Virus record (IMG/VR): IMGVR_UViG_3300035698_017492
Coordinates: 1 to 36,531 of that record
Direction: 5' to 3' (one strand)
DNA: 36,531 nt
Origin: a virus
The notes beneath the pieces are model-generated. The model saw only the letters and a list, made by a program, of their open reading frames with translations. It searched no databases and had not been told where the DNA came from. The position numbers and the translations under genes were made by a program. Positions within the stretch are counted from its first letter, which is position 1, and each line of letters opens with the position of its first letter. Shown piece after piece: positions 14,191-22,014 of the stretch.

Positions 14191-14820
14191 TTAGGATCGT
14201 GCTCCGTTTCGAAGAAGAGATTTATCTTTACGTACTTTCCTACTTGCTTGATAGTGTAGAATTACAGGTTTTGCAAACTCTACCATCACATTATGAATAC
14301 AGCAATACTCACCTGGCAATTTGTAATAAGAATTTCCAACAACTTTTTGCAATGATTTTTGGTCCCAGACTTTTGGGTTGTTTTTACACTGCTGAACCCA
14401 TCTTGTTACAATGTCAAATGTCTGTTCGTTGTTTTGTAGAAAAAGTGTTCCACTTAATAACTCTGTAACAGTGCTTTGAGGTCGACGATAGTATTTTGCA
14501 TGACTAAACTCAAACGCTGCAAGACTACAAGTCATTTTGTTACTTAGGTTATCGTTACTTAGACTATCAAACAAATCTGGATACCTTTTAAACTCTGCAT
14601 CACAGTCTACCCATATGATATTCTTTTTTGGATACTGTTTCAGCATACTTAGTAAAAATACTGGTTTGTAATTTACGTGCTTATACCAATCTCGCTGATT
14701 TTTAATTGCACTAACGTCGTATGGAATACTAAGTTTATCCATTGATTGAATAAAAGTTTTCGCAAGATCTTCGTAAAAAGTATTTTCAGTAAAATAACTT
14801 GTCACTATCCAGGGATTCAT
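14191..14820 (-). CDS. GT-A type glycosyltransferase-like protein
   Basis: A 209-aa protein with the nucleotide-sugar binding pattern IIWVDCDAEF (68-77), whose D72-x-D74 would hold the divalent metal and sugar nucleotide. The helix NYKPVFLLSMLKQYP before it is usual for this fold, and LLSGTLFLQNN near 121-131 resembles the acceptor side of such enzymes. No signal peptide or membrane segment. Last gene of the carbohydrate run, separated from it by the 62-bp inverted repeat. The start has AGAGGA upstream. Donor and acceptor are unknown. Confidence 0.75.
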   Translation of the reverse strand: MNPWIVTSYFTENTFYEDLAKTFIQSMDKLSIPYDVSAIKNQRDWYKHVNYKPVFLLSMLKQYPKKNIIWVDCDAEFKRYPDLFDSLSNDNLSNKMTCSLAAFEFSHAKYYRRPQSTVTELLSGTLFLQNNEQTFDIVTRWVQQCKNNPKVWDQKSLQKVVGNSYYKLPGEYCCIHNVMVEFAKPVILHYQASRKVRKDKSLLRNGARS

Positions 14821-15126
14821 ACTACCATATCCTCTACATCAAACTAACAGGTTTTGAAATATATTTTTATTTAACAGAAAAAGCTTTGGTAACTGATAGT
14901 TGTAAGTCCCAGAATCTGGGCACCCCTACCCGATTCTCTATCTTATCTCTAAGTCCTTTGTTAGTAAATACTTAAGTCGTAGGTATATATATATATATAT
15001 ATATATATAGTATGTCCTGAATATAGTGACATTGGGATAAGATAGAGAATCGGGTAGGGGTGCCCAGATTCTGGGACTTACAACTATCAGTTACCAACCC
15101 TTTTCCGCTAAAATGAACCTTATTTT
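14821..15126. other. Gene-free gap dominated by a long inverted repeat
   Basis: This 306-bp gap has no gene on either strand. Nearly all of it is taken up by the inverted repeat and its TA-rich core, listed separately. The remaining bases at 14821-14885 hold the ribosome site of the next gene (AGAGGA near 14830) and an A-rich run. Confidence 0.8.
14886..15097. repeat. 62-bp perfect inverted repeat around a (TA)13 core
   Basis: Arms at 14886-14947 and 15036-15097 are exact reverse complements over 62 bp, and weaker complementarity continues about ten bases outward. The 88-bp core is not palindromic overall but contains a 26-bp alternating TA tract (14984-15009). Each arm carries its own short palindrome, CCCAGAATCTGGG. 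No transposase lies inside. Transcribed, it would fold into a very long hairpin, followed by CTTTTT on the minus strand. Candidate roles are a strong terminator, an invertible segment, a remnant of a small mobile element or a replication/cruciform site. Confidence 0.97.
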
Positions 15127-15798
15127 TCAAACCTGTAATTTGTTTCGGTGCTTCATAATTGCATTAACAGCTACTAAATCTTCTTCAGTACTGATTGAAA
15201 ATGAATCTATTTCAGGAATTAAAATCGTATCAAAATGTTCACCCAATCTGTTATTGCAATATCTCAGTGCATCAACGTACGTTGCCCAACAATTTCTCAC
15301 TTCTTTTATTCTTGGTGAGATCGCTTTGTGTATCGGTCGTGAAAACACATGCAAATAGTCTTCCTGTGTGTTTAATTGAAAGCTATAATCATGAACAGTG
15401 CAACAAACTGCGTCACGATCAGAGCTTTTTAACCTCATAACACACTGATCAATGTGTTTTGGTGTGTTTAATGGGCTTGTTGGCTCTAATGTCACGGCAA
15501 TATTATAGTCGCTTGGTAGATAATCAAGAACATACAACAAAGTTTCTTCAATTTTAGACCATTCAGTACTTATTTCTTCAGGTCGCAAGATTGTAATTAG
15601 CTTTTCACCAAACAACTCATGTCCTATCTTCAAAAACTCCATACTATCTGATGCAAGAACGACATTATCAATTTCTTTTGATTCAAAAGCGTTCTTGATT
15701 TGGTAGTATATTAAAGGCTTACCACATAAGTCTTTAATATTTTTTGATTCAAGTCGTTTTGACCCAGACCTAGCAGGTATAATTGCCAATGTTTTCAT
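15127..15798 (-). CDS. CMP-sialic-acid-synthetase-like cytidylyltransferase
   Basis: A 223-aa enzyme of the NeuA/KdsB/PseF group. The nucleotide-binding loop IPARSGSKRL (7-16), then KNIKDLCGKPLIYYQI, VVLASDS (46-52), EPTSPLN and the C-terminal ISTEEDLVAVNAIM match acylneuraminate cytidylyltransferases. These join a nine-carbon or related acid sugar to CMP, releasing pyrophosphate, to make a donor for sialyl- or similar transferases. The DUF115/GT42-like gene at 21054-21698 could use such a donor. Exact sugar (sialic, legionaminic, pseudaminic, Kdo-like) is undecided. No sugar-synthesis genes (NeuB/NeuC) are in the window, so the sugar may come from the host. Confidence 0.88.
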   Translation of the reverse strand: MKTLAIIPARSGSKRLESKNIKDLCGKPLIYYQIKNAFESKEIDNVVLASDSMEFLKIGHELFGEKLITILRPEEISTEWSKIEETLLYVLDYLPSDYNIAVTLEPTSPLNTPKHIDQCVMRLKSSDRDAVCCTVHDYSFQLNTQEDYLHVFSRPIHKAISPRIKEVRNCWATYVDALRYCNNRLGEHFDTILIPEIDSFSISTEEDLVAVNAIMKHRNKLQV

Positions 15799-15810
15799 TT
15801 CAGCCCAATC

Positions 15811-16437
15811 CTAATTCATTAACTTGTTTAAAACAAAAAGAGAGTCCCAATAGTTTGGGGTTGATAAACAATGACTGATAGATTTCTCATGCTGCACACA
15901 TGTATACCATTGTGATAAGTGGTTGAGTATTTGTTTGTAAATCTGTTCACCAGTGTTGTTTGCACCAGTGTGTTCATGGAACTCAACAGTGATCTGATCT
16001 GAAATTGGTCCAGGCCATTCGGACAATACGTTGTATTCTGCACCTTCACAGTCTAGTTTTATTACATCCCAATGGGAAACTTCAAAAATGCTACTTAGAT
16101 TCGTGATAGACCTACCAATGATTTTCCAAATCTTTGCATTCTTTGGTTTCGATCCTCCAACACTTGCAAGATGATTTGCTGTACCATTACCAAATGAAAT
16201 AATCTCATTCATCTGTAGATTTTCTGATTCAGGAACCAGTGCAGCATGAGTAAACTTAACTCTATCGATGAATTTCATTGGATCAACTTCTTTATCTGCA
16301 TCAATACAGCATACTTTGTATCCGTTATTATGCATAGCTAATGCAAAATCAAAGTGTCTACACCCAACGTCTAAAATATAACTATTACTTTTAGGAAGTA
16401 GTGCAATTGTGTGTTCTTCAACCAATTGGAGTTTCAT
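15811..16437 (-). CDS. FkbM-type SAM-dependent methyltransferase
   Basis: A 208-aa class I methyltransferase. YILDVGCRHFDFA near residues 20-32 is the SAM-binding loop, CCIDAD near 43-48 the acidic residue after strand 2, and DVIKLDCEGAEYNVL near 124-138 the hallmark of the FkbM family, many of which O-methylate sugars or polyketides. It probably methylates a sugar made or moved by neighbouring enzymes. AGGA lies eight bases before the ATG, and the gene overlaps the upstream one by 20 nt. Confidence 0.8.
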   Translation of the reverse strand: MKLQLVEEHTIALLPKSNSYILDVGCRHFDFALAMHNNGYKVCCIDADKEVDPMKFIDRVKFTHAALVPESENLQMNEIISFGNGTANHLASVGGSKPKNAKIWKIIGRSITNLSSIFEVSHWDVIKLDCEGAEYNVLSEWPGPISDQITVEFHEHTGANNTGEQIYKQILNHLSQWYTCVQHEKSISHCLSTPNYWDSLFVLNKLMN

Positions 16438-17086
16438 TGATAAAATCCTTGTGTGCTCTGAAGGTTACTGTAGGCTTGCTTCCATTTATATGATCATAAG
16501 CATTTATAAAATCAATGTTGTGTTTGATCAGTAAAACACTTGCAATGGCTTCATCGTGTCGATGCGTTGTGAAAATCTTGTCTGGTTTTTGGTCATCCCC
16601 ACAAAACCATCCTTCCAGTTCTAGTTGCTCCCACTCTTCAAAAAATTTCATTGCTTTTGGATATGTAAAATCAAATCCAAAAACAGTTCCACTTATCAAT
16701 GGTGTGTCTTTTAAGGAGTCCCTACTGTACCCAAGGTTATCAAGGCTCCTAGTATTTACATAACGTTGTAGGTAATCACTAGCACCCAAAAATACAACAC
16801 CATGCTTTTTTACTAACTCAAAAAACTCCTGGTGAGGTTTAACCAAGTAGGCTGAAGAATCAGACCAGACAATCGTAGTAAATCCACGATTTATAGCATC
16901 ACGAATAATATGGAGTTTGAAACCATATGGTGACACACGATGTGGCCGATTTTTATTTGGGGGTTTATTCCAAATAATATGTGGGCAACTATAATGTGTA
17001 CATCGTGCTCGTAGTCTTTCAATGAGCTTTAAGTAAATTCCACGGTCAGCGTAACTCAACAATATGTTTTTATGATGATTATTCAT
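16418..17086 (-). CDS. Glycosyltransferase-like protein with SDS in place of DxD
   Basis: A 222-aa protein whose core, YGFKLHIIRDAINRG followed by TTIVWSDSSAYL, has the GT-A layout. The metal-binding motif reads S75-D76-S77 rather than Asp-x-Asp. LISGTVFGFDF and the HRHDEAIASVLL segment resemble later parts of the same fold, with HDE a possible catalytic site. It may be a metal-weak transferase or may use the single Asp. Overlaps neighbours by 8 and 20 nt, so it belongs to the operon. Confidence 0.65.
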   Translation of the reverse strand: MNNHHKNILLSYADRGIYLKLIERLRARCTHYSCPHIIWNKPPNKNRPHRVSPYGFKLHIIRDAINRGFTTIVWSDSSAYLVKPHQEFFELVKKHGVVFLGASDYLQRYVNTRSLDNLGYSRDSLKDTPLISGTVFGFDFTYPKAMKFFEEWEQLELEGWFCGDDQKPDKIFTTHRHDEAIASVLLIKHNIDFINAYDHINGSKPTVTFRAHKDFINETPIG

Positions 17087-17567
17087 TTAGAAAATCCAAA
17101 TTATAAACATTACTCACTACAGTTGTCCAAGGTCTAACAACTTTGTAGTCATAACGATATTTAAAACTTGGTAAAACTGTTTCATATTGATATCCACCTT
17201 CTTCAGTATCATGCACTATTAAATAGTCAGCGTTGTTTGTAAGCCTCTTAATATCTTCTTTTCGTCGTTCACCCGGAGCATGATCAACTAAAACTATATT
17301 CCATCTGTGTTCGTCGATCAATGCACATTCTTCCCATTTATGCACCCATTGAAACTTATGCAAATCAGTTTGTAAGTGTTCAAAGTTTTTAATCCAGTCT
17401 TTCTTTTCCTCAAGAGTAAATACTTTACGCTTAGTGACTCTACTAAACATGCTTAAAGCATAACTTGAGTAATTACCACACCCCATTTCAAGGATAGGGC
17501 CATCTAATTGACTAACTCGTTGAAGCATTGCAGTGACTACTGGTATGTGTGTTGCGTAACAGTCCAT
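17079..17567 (-). CDS. Small class I SAM-dependent methyltransferase-like protein
   Basis: A 162-aa Rossmann-fold protein. ILEMGCGNYSSYAL starts at residue 25 and would bind SAM; VFTLEE near 49-54 is the strand 2 end; NIVLVDHAPGERR (90-102) and YLIVHDTEE follow. The DHAPGE segment in place of the usual motif IV recurs in uncharacterised phage and polysaccharide-cluster methyltransferases. Substrate unknown, perhaps a sugar given the context. Its ATG shares one base with the stop of the upstream gene (TAATG). Confidence 0.65.
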   Translation of the reverse strand: MDCYATHIPVVTAMLQRVSQLDGPILEMGCGNYSSYALSMFSRVTKRKVFTLEEKKDWIKNFEHLQTDLHKFQWVHKWEECALIDEHRWNIVLVDHAPGERRKEDIKRLTNNADYLIVHDTEEGGYQYETVLPSFKYRYDYKVVRPWTTVVSNVYNLDFLNE

Positions 17568-19234
17568 TATTTACTTTCATTAATTAAAGTGCAGAAATCC
17601 CATCGGTATTTACGAATGATTTTAATGTCCTGTTCACTAAGAATTTGCATTAACACTGATTCAATTTTTTCCCAGTTCGGAGATGTGTGACCTGGACGAA
17701 CAGAGTGACAGTCTGACATATCCTTGGCTTTAACAACATTTGGCCAGCATGATCTGTCGATACGATCTACTGGAGGTCCACCACGACGATCAAACTTCTG
17801 ACACTTGTCTGGATACCCACTCCATGCTTTGATTTTTCTACCAAACATTTCTTCATCAAAGCACCATATTCTCATGCCATCTACTTGAGAACTCAAGTTG
17901 TCCCTACGAAATATGTCACTTAGGCTTTCTTCTATACTATTTGGATTTGACGGTTGCATTACTTCTCGCCAAGTCTTAGCCTTCGCACCAACGTAGCAAA
18001 GAGGGTAGTGTGATCCGCCATAAGCATTAGCATAATCAAGATGAACATCATATGACATATTTTGTTTATTGAAAAAGTCTTTGCTAAGTGGGATCATATC
18101 CATGTCACTTGTCATTAAGTACATGTCGTCATGATACATTGGTAGGCAAGAAGCATACATACGAGCGTTCTGTGCAATCGTGGATGATTTGAAATTGTCA
18201 ACCTTGTCTATAAAGTATATCTCTGCATTGTATGATCTAGCAAAATCAAGAGAATACTTTTTCACCGGGTCGTTCAACCAGTTAGTTATATCATCAGCAA
18301 TAAGTATCACAGGACAAAATCCCATATACTTTTGCCATAATATAGAAACAATACCCATAAAGAAAAAGTAAGTAATGCTTGCATCAACAGCTAGTACAAC
18401 GCGTTTCTTGTTTATGCATGCGTTTTCTAAGTTCAAATGCGAAAAGTTTTGTGCAGTGTATGAATCTTTTTCAGCATGATCTATTGCACTAATAATATCT
18501 TTGCAAGGGAGTTTACGTATCTCACTATACCATGTTTCAAAATCACATCTTGCTGTTCCCATAAAAGGAGTGCATGTATCTATTATAGATGCTGGTTCAA
18601 CCTTTGGTAGATCGAACGCACCTTGATGTGGAAATCTCACTGAATGAAAAGCTGAATGGTTTTTAAGAATAGGCCATACATGGTTTTTCAAAAAGGTTTG
18701 ATCTGCACCATGCTCATTGAGTTTTCTACCATAATTATGTCGTTGGATTAACTCATCAACAGAATTACATTTAAGTTTAGCTTTTGCATCTTTAGCCTTA
18801 AACCCAATCAACCCACCGAGCATTGGGCATGAGTGTGCTGGGTTGTCTTGTACACAGTGTAGTGATCTATTAGATGCTATAAACAGTTCTTGCATTGCAT
18901 GTTCACGATGTGTCGGGGAATGATCGGTGTCTCTGCAAAACAGATAATCTACTTCAGGATCGAACAGTGGTTCCAGTCTCCACATCATCGCTCTTGCAAT
19001 GTCTGGATTTGTACCCATGAATTTGAGCTTGATCAATCCAGCATTTGCTAAACGTAAAATCACTCCACCATAATAATTATTGTAAAGACTCTCATCATGA
19101 TAAATCCAAAGTTCATAGTCTGGAAACAAACATAGATATCCCCACACAGAATGCTTTAAGTGTTGCCAATAGTATCCTGGTCGACATGCATGCTTCTTGT
19201 GATTAAATACCGCTAGGCTTATTACTTTTTTCAT
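17567..19234 (-). CDS. Two-domain glycosyltransferase-like protein
   Basis: At 555 aa this is the longest carbohydrate gene. The N-terminal half has WRLEPLFDPEVDYLFCRDTD (DxD at 102-104) and a GGLIGF segment. The C-terminal half has DDMYLMTSDMDM (DxD at 377-379), followed by YGGSHYPLCYVGAKAKTW. Two GT-A-like catalytic domains in one chain suggest a bifunctional enzyme adding two sugars or a repeating pair, as known for some polysaccharide synthases. No membrane segment. The ATG at 19234 overlaps the upstream stop as ATGA. Linkage and sugars are unknown. Confidence 0.7.
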   Translation of the reverse strand: MKKVISLAVFNHKKHACRPGYYWQHLKHSVWGYLCLFPDYELWIYHDESLYNNYYGGVILRLANAGLIKLKFMGTNPDIARAMMWRLEPLFDPEVDYLFCRDTDHSPTHREHAMQELFIASNRSLHCVQDNPAHSCPMLGGLIGFKAKDAKAKLKCNSVDELIQRHNYGRKLNEHGADQTFLKNHVWPILKNHSAFHSVRFPHQGAFDLPKVEPASIIDTCTPFMGTARCDFETWYSEIRKLPCKDIISAIDHAEKDSYTAQNFSHLNLENACINKKRVVLAVDASITYFFFMGIVSILWQKYMGFCPVILIADDITNWLNDPVKKYSLDFARSYNAEIYFIDKVDNFKSSTIAQNARMYASCLPMYHDDMYLMTSDMDMIPLSKDFFNKQNMSYDVHLDYANAYGGSHYPLCYVGAKAKTWREVMQPSNPNSIEESLSDIFRRDNLSSQVDGMRIWCFDEEMFGRKIKAWSGYPDKCQKFDRRGGPPVDRIDRSCWPNVVKAKDMSDCHSVRPGHTSPNWEKIESVLMQILSEQDIKIIRKYRWDFCTLINESK

Positions 19235-19845
19235 AAATTGAACTCTTCACTATCAAAGTAGCTTGATTTTATCTTCTTCTGGTAATCCTCTGGGTAGTCA
19301 ATATCATCGGTCTTGTCTGTAATCAATGTTCTAAACCATCGATCTGTCCAATCTTTGTCAATTGGGATTCCTACCAATGATCTGTAAAGCTCCCATGTAG
19401 ACCCAAGGCTACTTACATTTAAGATGTTGTTAATATTGTCGATAACCTTTTGATACATAACGTTGGTAAATCTAAAACAGAAGTGTTCGTCTACGGATCC
19501 ATAGAACTGAAAGGATTTATTTAGCCCAGGCTGCATGCAAGTATCAAAGCACTTCTTTGTGAAAATAACATCTCCTGGTATAAACGCAATTTCATCTTGT
19601 GTGTCCCAATGTTCAAAGGAACTTTTAACAGTATTCAAAAGCGTCGTATGATTTTCAGGAAATATACACTTTTTGAATTTGCTTTTTATTTCAGGTCTAT
19701 GAGTTAAAATGTTATATCTGTATCCTAAGTGCTTAAGCATTCGTACTTGCCTCTGCAATACAGATGTGCCTCTCACCTGTTGGAGATGTTTTTCAGCACC
19801 ATTCCATCGTTCTGCTTTTCCGCTTGCTAAAATAAATACTTTCAT
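19231..19845 (-). CDS. Sugar nucleotidyltransferase-like protein
   Basis: A 204-aa MobA/GlmU-type nucleotidyltransferase. The N-terminal ILASGKAERW (5-14) is a variant of the LAAGxGxRM loop, followed by K19 and VRGTSVLQRQVRML. FIPGDV (88-93) supplies the metal-binding Asp, and DDIDYPEDYQK near the end matches the family's usual last motif. It would join NTP and a sugar phosphate into an NDP-sugar for nearby transferases. Ser replaces one Ala in the loop, which is common. ATGA overlaps with both neighbours show tight coupling. Confidence 0.75.
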   Translation of the reverse strand: MKVFILASGKAERWNGAEKHLQQVRGTSVLQRQVRMLKHLGYRYNILTHRPEIKSKFKKCIFPENHTTLLNTVKSSFEHWDTQDEIAFIPGDVIFTKKCFDTCMQPGLNKSFQFYGSVDEHFCFRFTNVMYQKVIDNINNILNVSSLGSTWELYRSLVGIPIDKDWTDRWFRTLITDKTDDIDYPEDYQKKIKSSYFDSEEFNL

Positions 19846-20504
19846 TTCGGAAACCCTAAGCCCTTTCTTCTACTGTAAGTTTTGCCATCATCTTTGCCCA
19901 TTTTAGAATTCATTCGATACAATTCATCTTTTGAATTTTTACCTCCCGACCAATCATGCTGTACAATGACTCTACTATCATAATGAACTTTGTTCATTGC
20001 ACGAACAATATCAGTAAACTCATTATCACAGAAAAAGCTTTTATAATCTGGATGATATACATATCCGATGGTTTCATACAGTTTTCTCCCGATAATCGAA
20101 AAAGTTATTGTGTTGTCTTTTCCACAGTATCCATCATTGAAATGTAATGCACCATCCATATCTGGAAAATGATTTCGCATAGATTTAATAATAGCTTTAT
20201 CAAATCCAGGAGTAGGTATCATGTCATCAGAAACAAGAACCAAAATATCCCAATCTTTTTTAAGACTAATATCCGCATTGCATGCTGCAATTTTGTTCTT
20301 ATGATTACCATAGAAGTATGAAAGGTTTTCTACCCTATCCATGCTTTCCCTCATCCAAGGGTTGTTCATCATTTCATCATTTTTATTTAAAGTAATCACA
20401 AACTCAAATTTTGTTGTTGGATGCATCAAGCAGTAGTATTTACTCAAGGTAGATTTAAACCAAATTGGTCGCATCATCGTAGGGTATTTAAATAGGATTT
20501 TCAT
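19842..20504 (-). CDS. GT2-like glycosyltransferase
   Basis: Start taken at 20504 (MKILFKYPTMMRP, 220 aa). A longer frame from 20546 would overlap the upstream gene by 35 nt without a better ribosome site. The segment DWDILVLVSDDMIPTPGFD has the acidic S-D-D of GT2-type folds, preceded by AACNADISLK as in many enzymes that copy sugars from a nucleotide donor. The C-terminal HDWSGGKNSKDELY may complete the active site. Acceptor unknown. Confidence 0.7.
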   Translation of the reverse strand: MKILFKYPTMMRPIWFKSTLSKYYCLMHPTTKFEFVITLNKNDEMMNNPWMRESMDRVENLSYFYGNHKNKIAACNADISLKKDWDILVLVSDDMIPTPGFDKAIIKSMRNHFPDMDGALHFNDGYCGKDNTITFSIIGRKLYETIGYVYHPDYKSFFCDNEFTDIVRAMNKVHYDSRVIVQHDWSGGKNSKDELYRMNSKMGKDDGKTYSRRKGLGFPK

Positions 20505-20511
20505 TTCAGGC

Positions 20512-21057
20512 TTAGCTCGCAAAATAATAGTAAATCGTGCCTTCAATGTATTCTTCTGTATTTAAAACTGGGTAAGCCTTCATTGAAAAAATACTATCTT
20601 CACCATGATTTTTATTTGGGAACCCAACCTTCAAAGCAATGTCACGGCGTATTGCATTCAAATGGTTTGGACACCTATAGTATATTTGATTCTCTTCAAA
20701 CCAATGATCATATTTAAGTGAGTGTATAAAAATCTTTTCAACTCTTTTTCCACGTTCAGTCATCGAAATCTCACCTTGCAGACTACAACAGTCTGGGTTG
20801 GTTTCAACAGCTTTTAGTATCTTTGAAACATAATCATTACTGACTAAATCATCGTCATCAACGAATGCAACATAATCCCCAACAGCTTGCTTTAATAATC
20901 TATTCCTCTTTACACCAGTGGTTAAAGTACCATCATCAGACTTGATTAGTATTTCAACATTAGAATCATCTGTAATTTGAGGCCGTAAAACATCTAATAG
21001 CTTTGCTAAGCTCTCCTGTCTGTTATATAAATGGCATATCAGTATTGATAATTTCAT
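20512..21057 (-). CDS. GT2 family glycosyltransferase
   Basis: A 181-aa compact GT-A enzyme with the textbook GT2 layout: SILICHLYNRQESLAKLL at the start, VEILIKSDDG (34-43), the GVKRNRLLKQAVGDYVAFVDDDD block (48-70) with the DxD-type metal site at 67-70, and HGEDSIFSM near 150, a likely catalytic base region. It is shorter than most GT2 enzymes, so it is probably the catalytic core only. It shares ATGA with the upstream gene. Confidence 0.85.
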   Translation of the reverse strand: MKLSILICHLYNRQESLAKLLDVLRPQITDDSNVEILIKSDDGTLTTGVKRNRLLKQAVGDYVAFVDDDDLVSNDYVSKILKAVETNPDCCSLQGEISMTERGKRVEKIFIHSLKYDHWFEENQIYYRCPNHLNAIRRDIALKVGFPNKNHGEDSIFSMKAYPVLNTEEYIEGTIYYYFAS

Positions 21058-21698
21058 AGTACTATTGACTCCAAGGATTCATATGAAATAAACTCATTAA
21101 GACTGCTGATATTGGAATGTGAGATTACTTTTATACAAGTTTTGCTCTTCAAGATATTCAATGCTAAGATAAAGTTATTAACATACAGATTGAAAGAATT
21201 TTTACTTATCTTTCTGTTATGGTATTCATCATGGTAGTGACATTTCTTACCGGCTGTCATATCAAAACCAAGTAAATGAATCTCAGTATATCCCAGGAGA
21301 ACAGCAAGTTGCAGACCACAGAACCCACTGTTATATCCTGTCTTGAAATTACTAAACGAAAAACCAATGCCTTCAACATCAGCGTTTCGAATAACCATAT
21401 CCATACAGAGTAGATTATAAACAAACCCTGTTCTTACATTCTTGAAGATACCGTTTTCCATTTTCATTGTGCGATGATTTGGATTTGTAACCAATACCCA
21501 AGTTGTCTGTACGTCTTTGAAATATCCTGTCTGAACTTTTTTGAATACACTTGAATCTGCTGTGATACAATATGTTGGATCAGGGACATCCAATGCAGCG
21601 ACATTAATGGCAATAGTATCTTTATCTTTCAATTTTGAAAAATCAAAGTTTATCAGACTTCCACCACCACCAACAATGTATACAGGATTACGATTCAT
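21054..21698 (-). CDS. DUF115/GT42-like protein, possible sialyltransferase-type enzyme
   Basis: A 214-aa protein starting VYIVGGGGSLINFDF (6-20), followed by DTIAINVAALDVPDPTYCITADSS, and later NSGFCGLQLAVLLGYTEIHLLGFDM with HYHDEYH. These match the DUF115 (MptE-like)/GT42 sialyltransferase superfamily, which binds a nucleotide-linked sugar through the Gly-rich loop. With a CMP-sugar synthetase in the same operon, transfer of a sialic-acid-like sugar is the best guess; a pterin pyrophosphokinase role is less likely here. It begins two bases after the preceding stop, right after the tail genes. Confidence 0.7.
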   Translation of the reverse strand: MNRNPVYIVGGGGSLINFDFSKLKDKDTIAINVAALDVPDPTYCITADSSVFKKVQTGYFKDVQTTWVLVTNPNHRTMKMENGIFKNVRTGFVYNLLCMDMVIRNADVEGIGFSFSNFKTGYNSGFCGLQLAVLLGYTEIHLLGFDMTAGKKCHYHDEYHNRKISKNSFNLYVNNFILALNILKSKTCIKVISHSNISSLNEFISYESLESIVL

Positions 21699-21699
21699 A

Positions 21700-22014
21700 T
21701 TAGTGTCCTTCTAAAGCATCTAGCCTTTGAATAAAAGCTTCCAACTGCCCATTTGTTATATTAGCCTGCTGATCTTTAACAGGAAGGGATTTAAGTTTAA
21801 GCTTACCTTTACGAACTTTGATATCATGTACATGTCGTTTAATAATTCTTGGTTTATCCCTCGTAATATCCACCATGTCTTCAATATCACAAGCTTCACC
21901 CTCCATCACAGCTAAATGGGGTTTCGACCATCCTTGTATACTGAACTGACTTGGGCTACATGGGCCTGTCCTGACTATGTTTCCTGTAACTTTGTTATAT
22001 AATACATATTTCAT
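21700..22014 (-). CDS. Small phage protein downstream of J
   Basis: A 104-aa protein beginning MKYVLYNKVTGNIVRTGPC, a beta-rich start common in small proteins next to phage tail tip and fibre genes. The C-terminal NGQLEAFIQRLDAL looks helical. It shares ATGA with the J-like stop and ends two bases before the first carbohydrate gene, physically linking tail and glycan genes. Role unknown; a tail accessory protein is likely. Confidence 0.65.
   Translation of the reverse strand: MKYVLYNKVTGNIVRTGPCSPSQFSIQGWSKPHLAVMEGEACDIEDMVDITRDKPRIIKRHVHDIKVRKGKLKLKSLPVKDQQANITNGQLEAFIQRLDALEGH

Noticed and set aside
14886-15097. Insertion sequence
   Set aside because: Inverted ends are present but the 88-bp core holds no transposase and no clear target duplication is visible; only a non-autonomous element remains possible.
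14886-15097. Protelomerase (hairpin telomere) site
   Set aside because: Known sites are palindromic through the centre. Here the arms are separated by an asymmetric 88-bp core, and no protelomerase gene is in the window.
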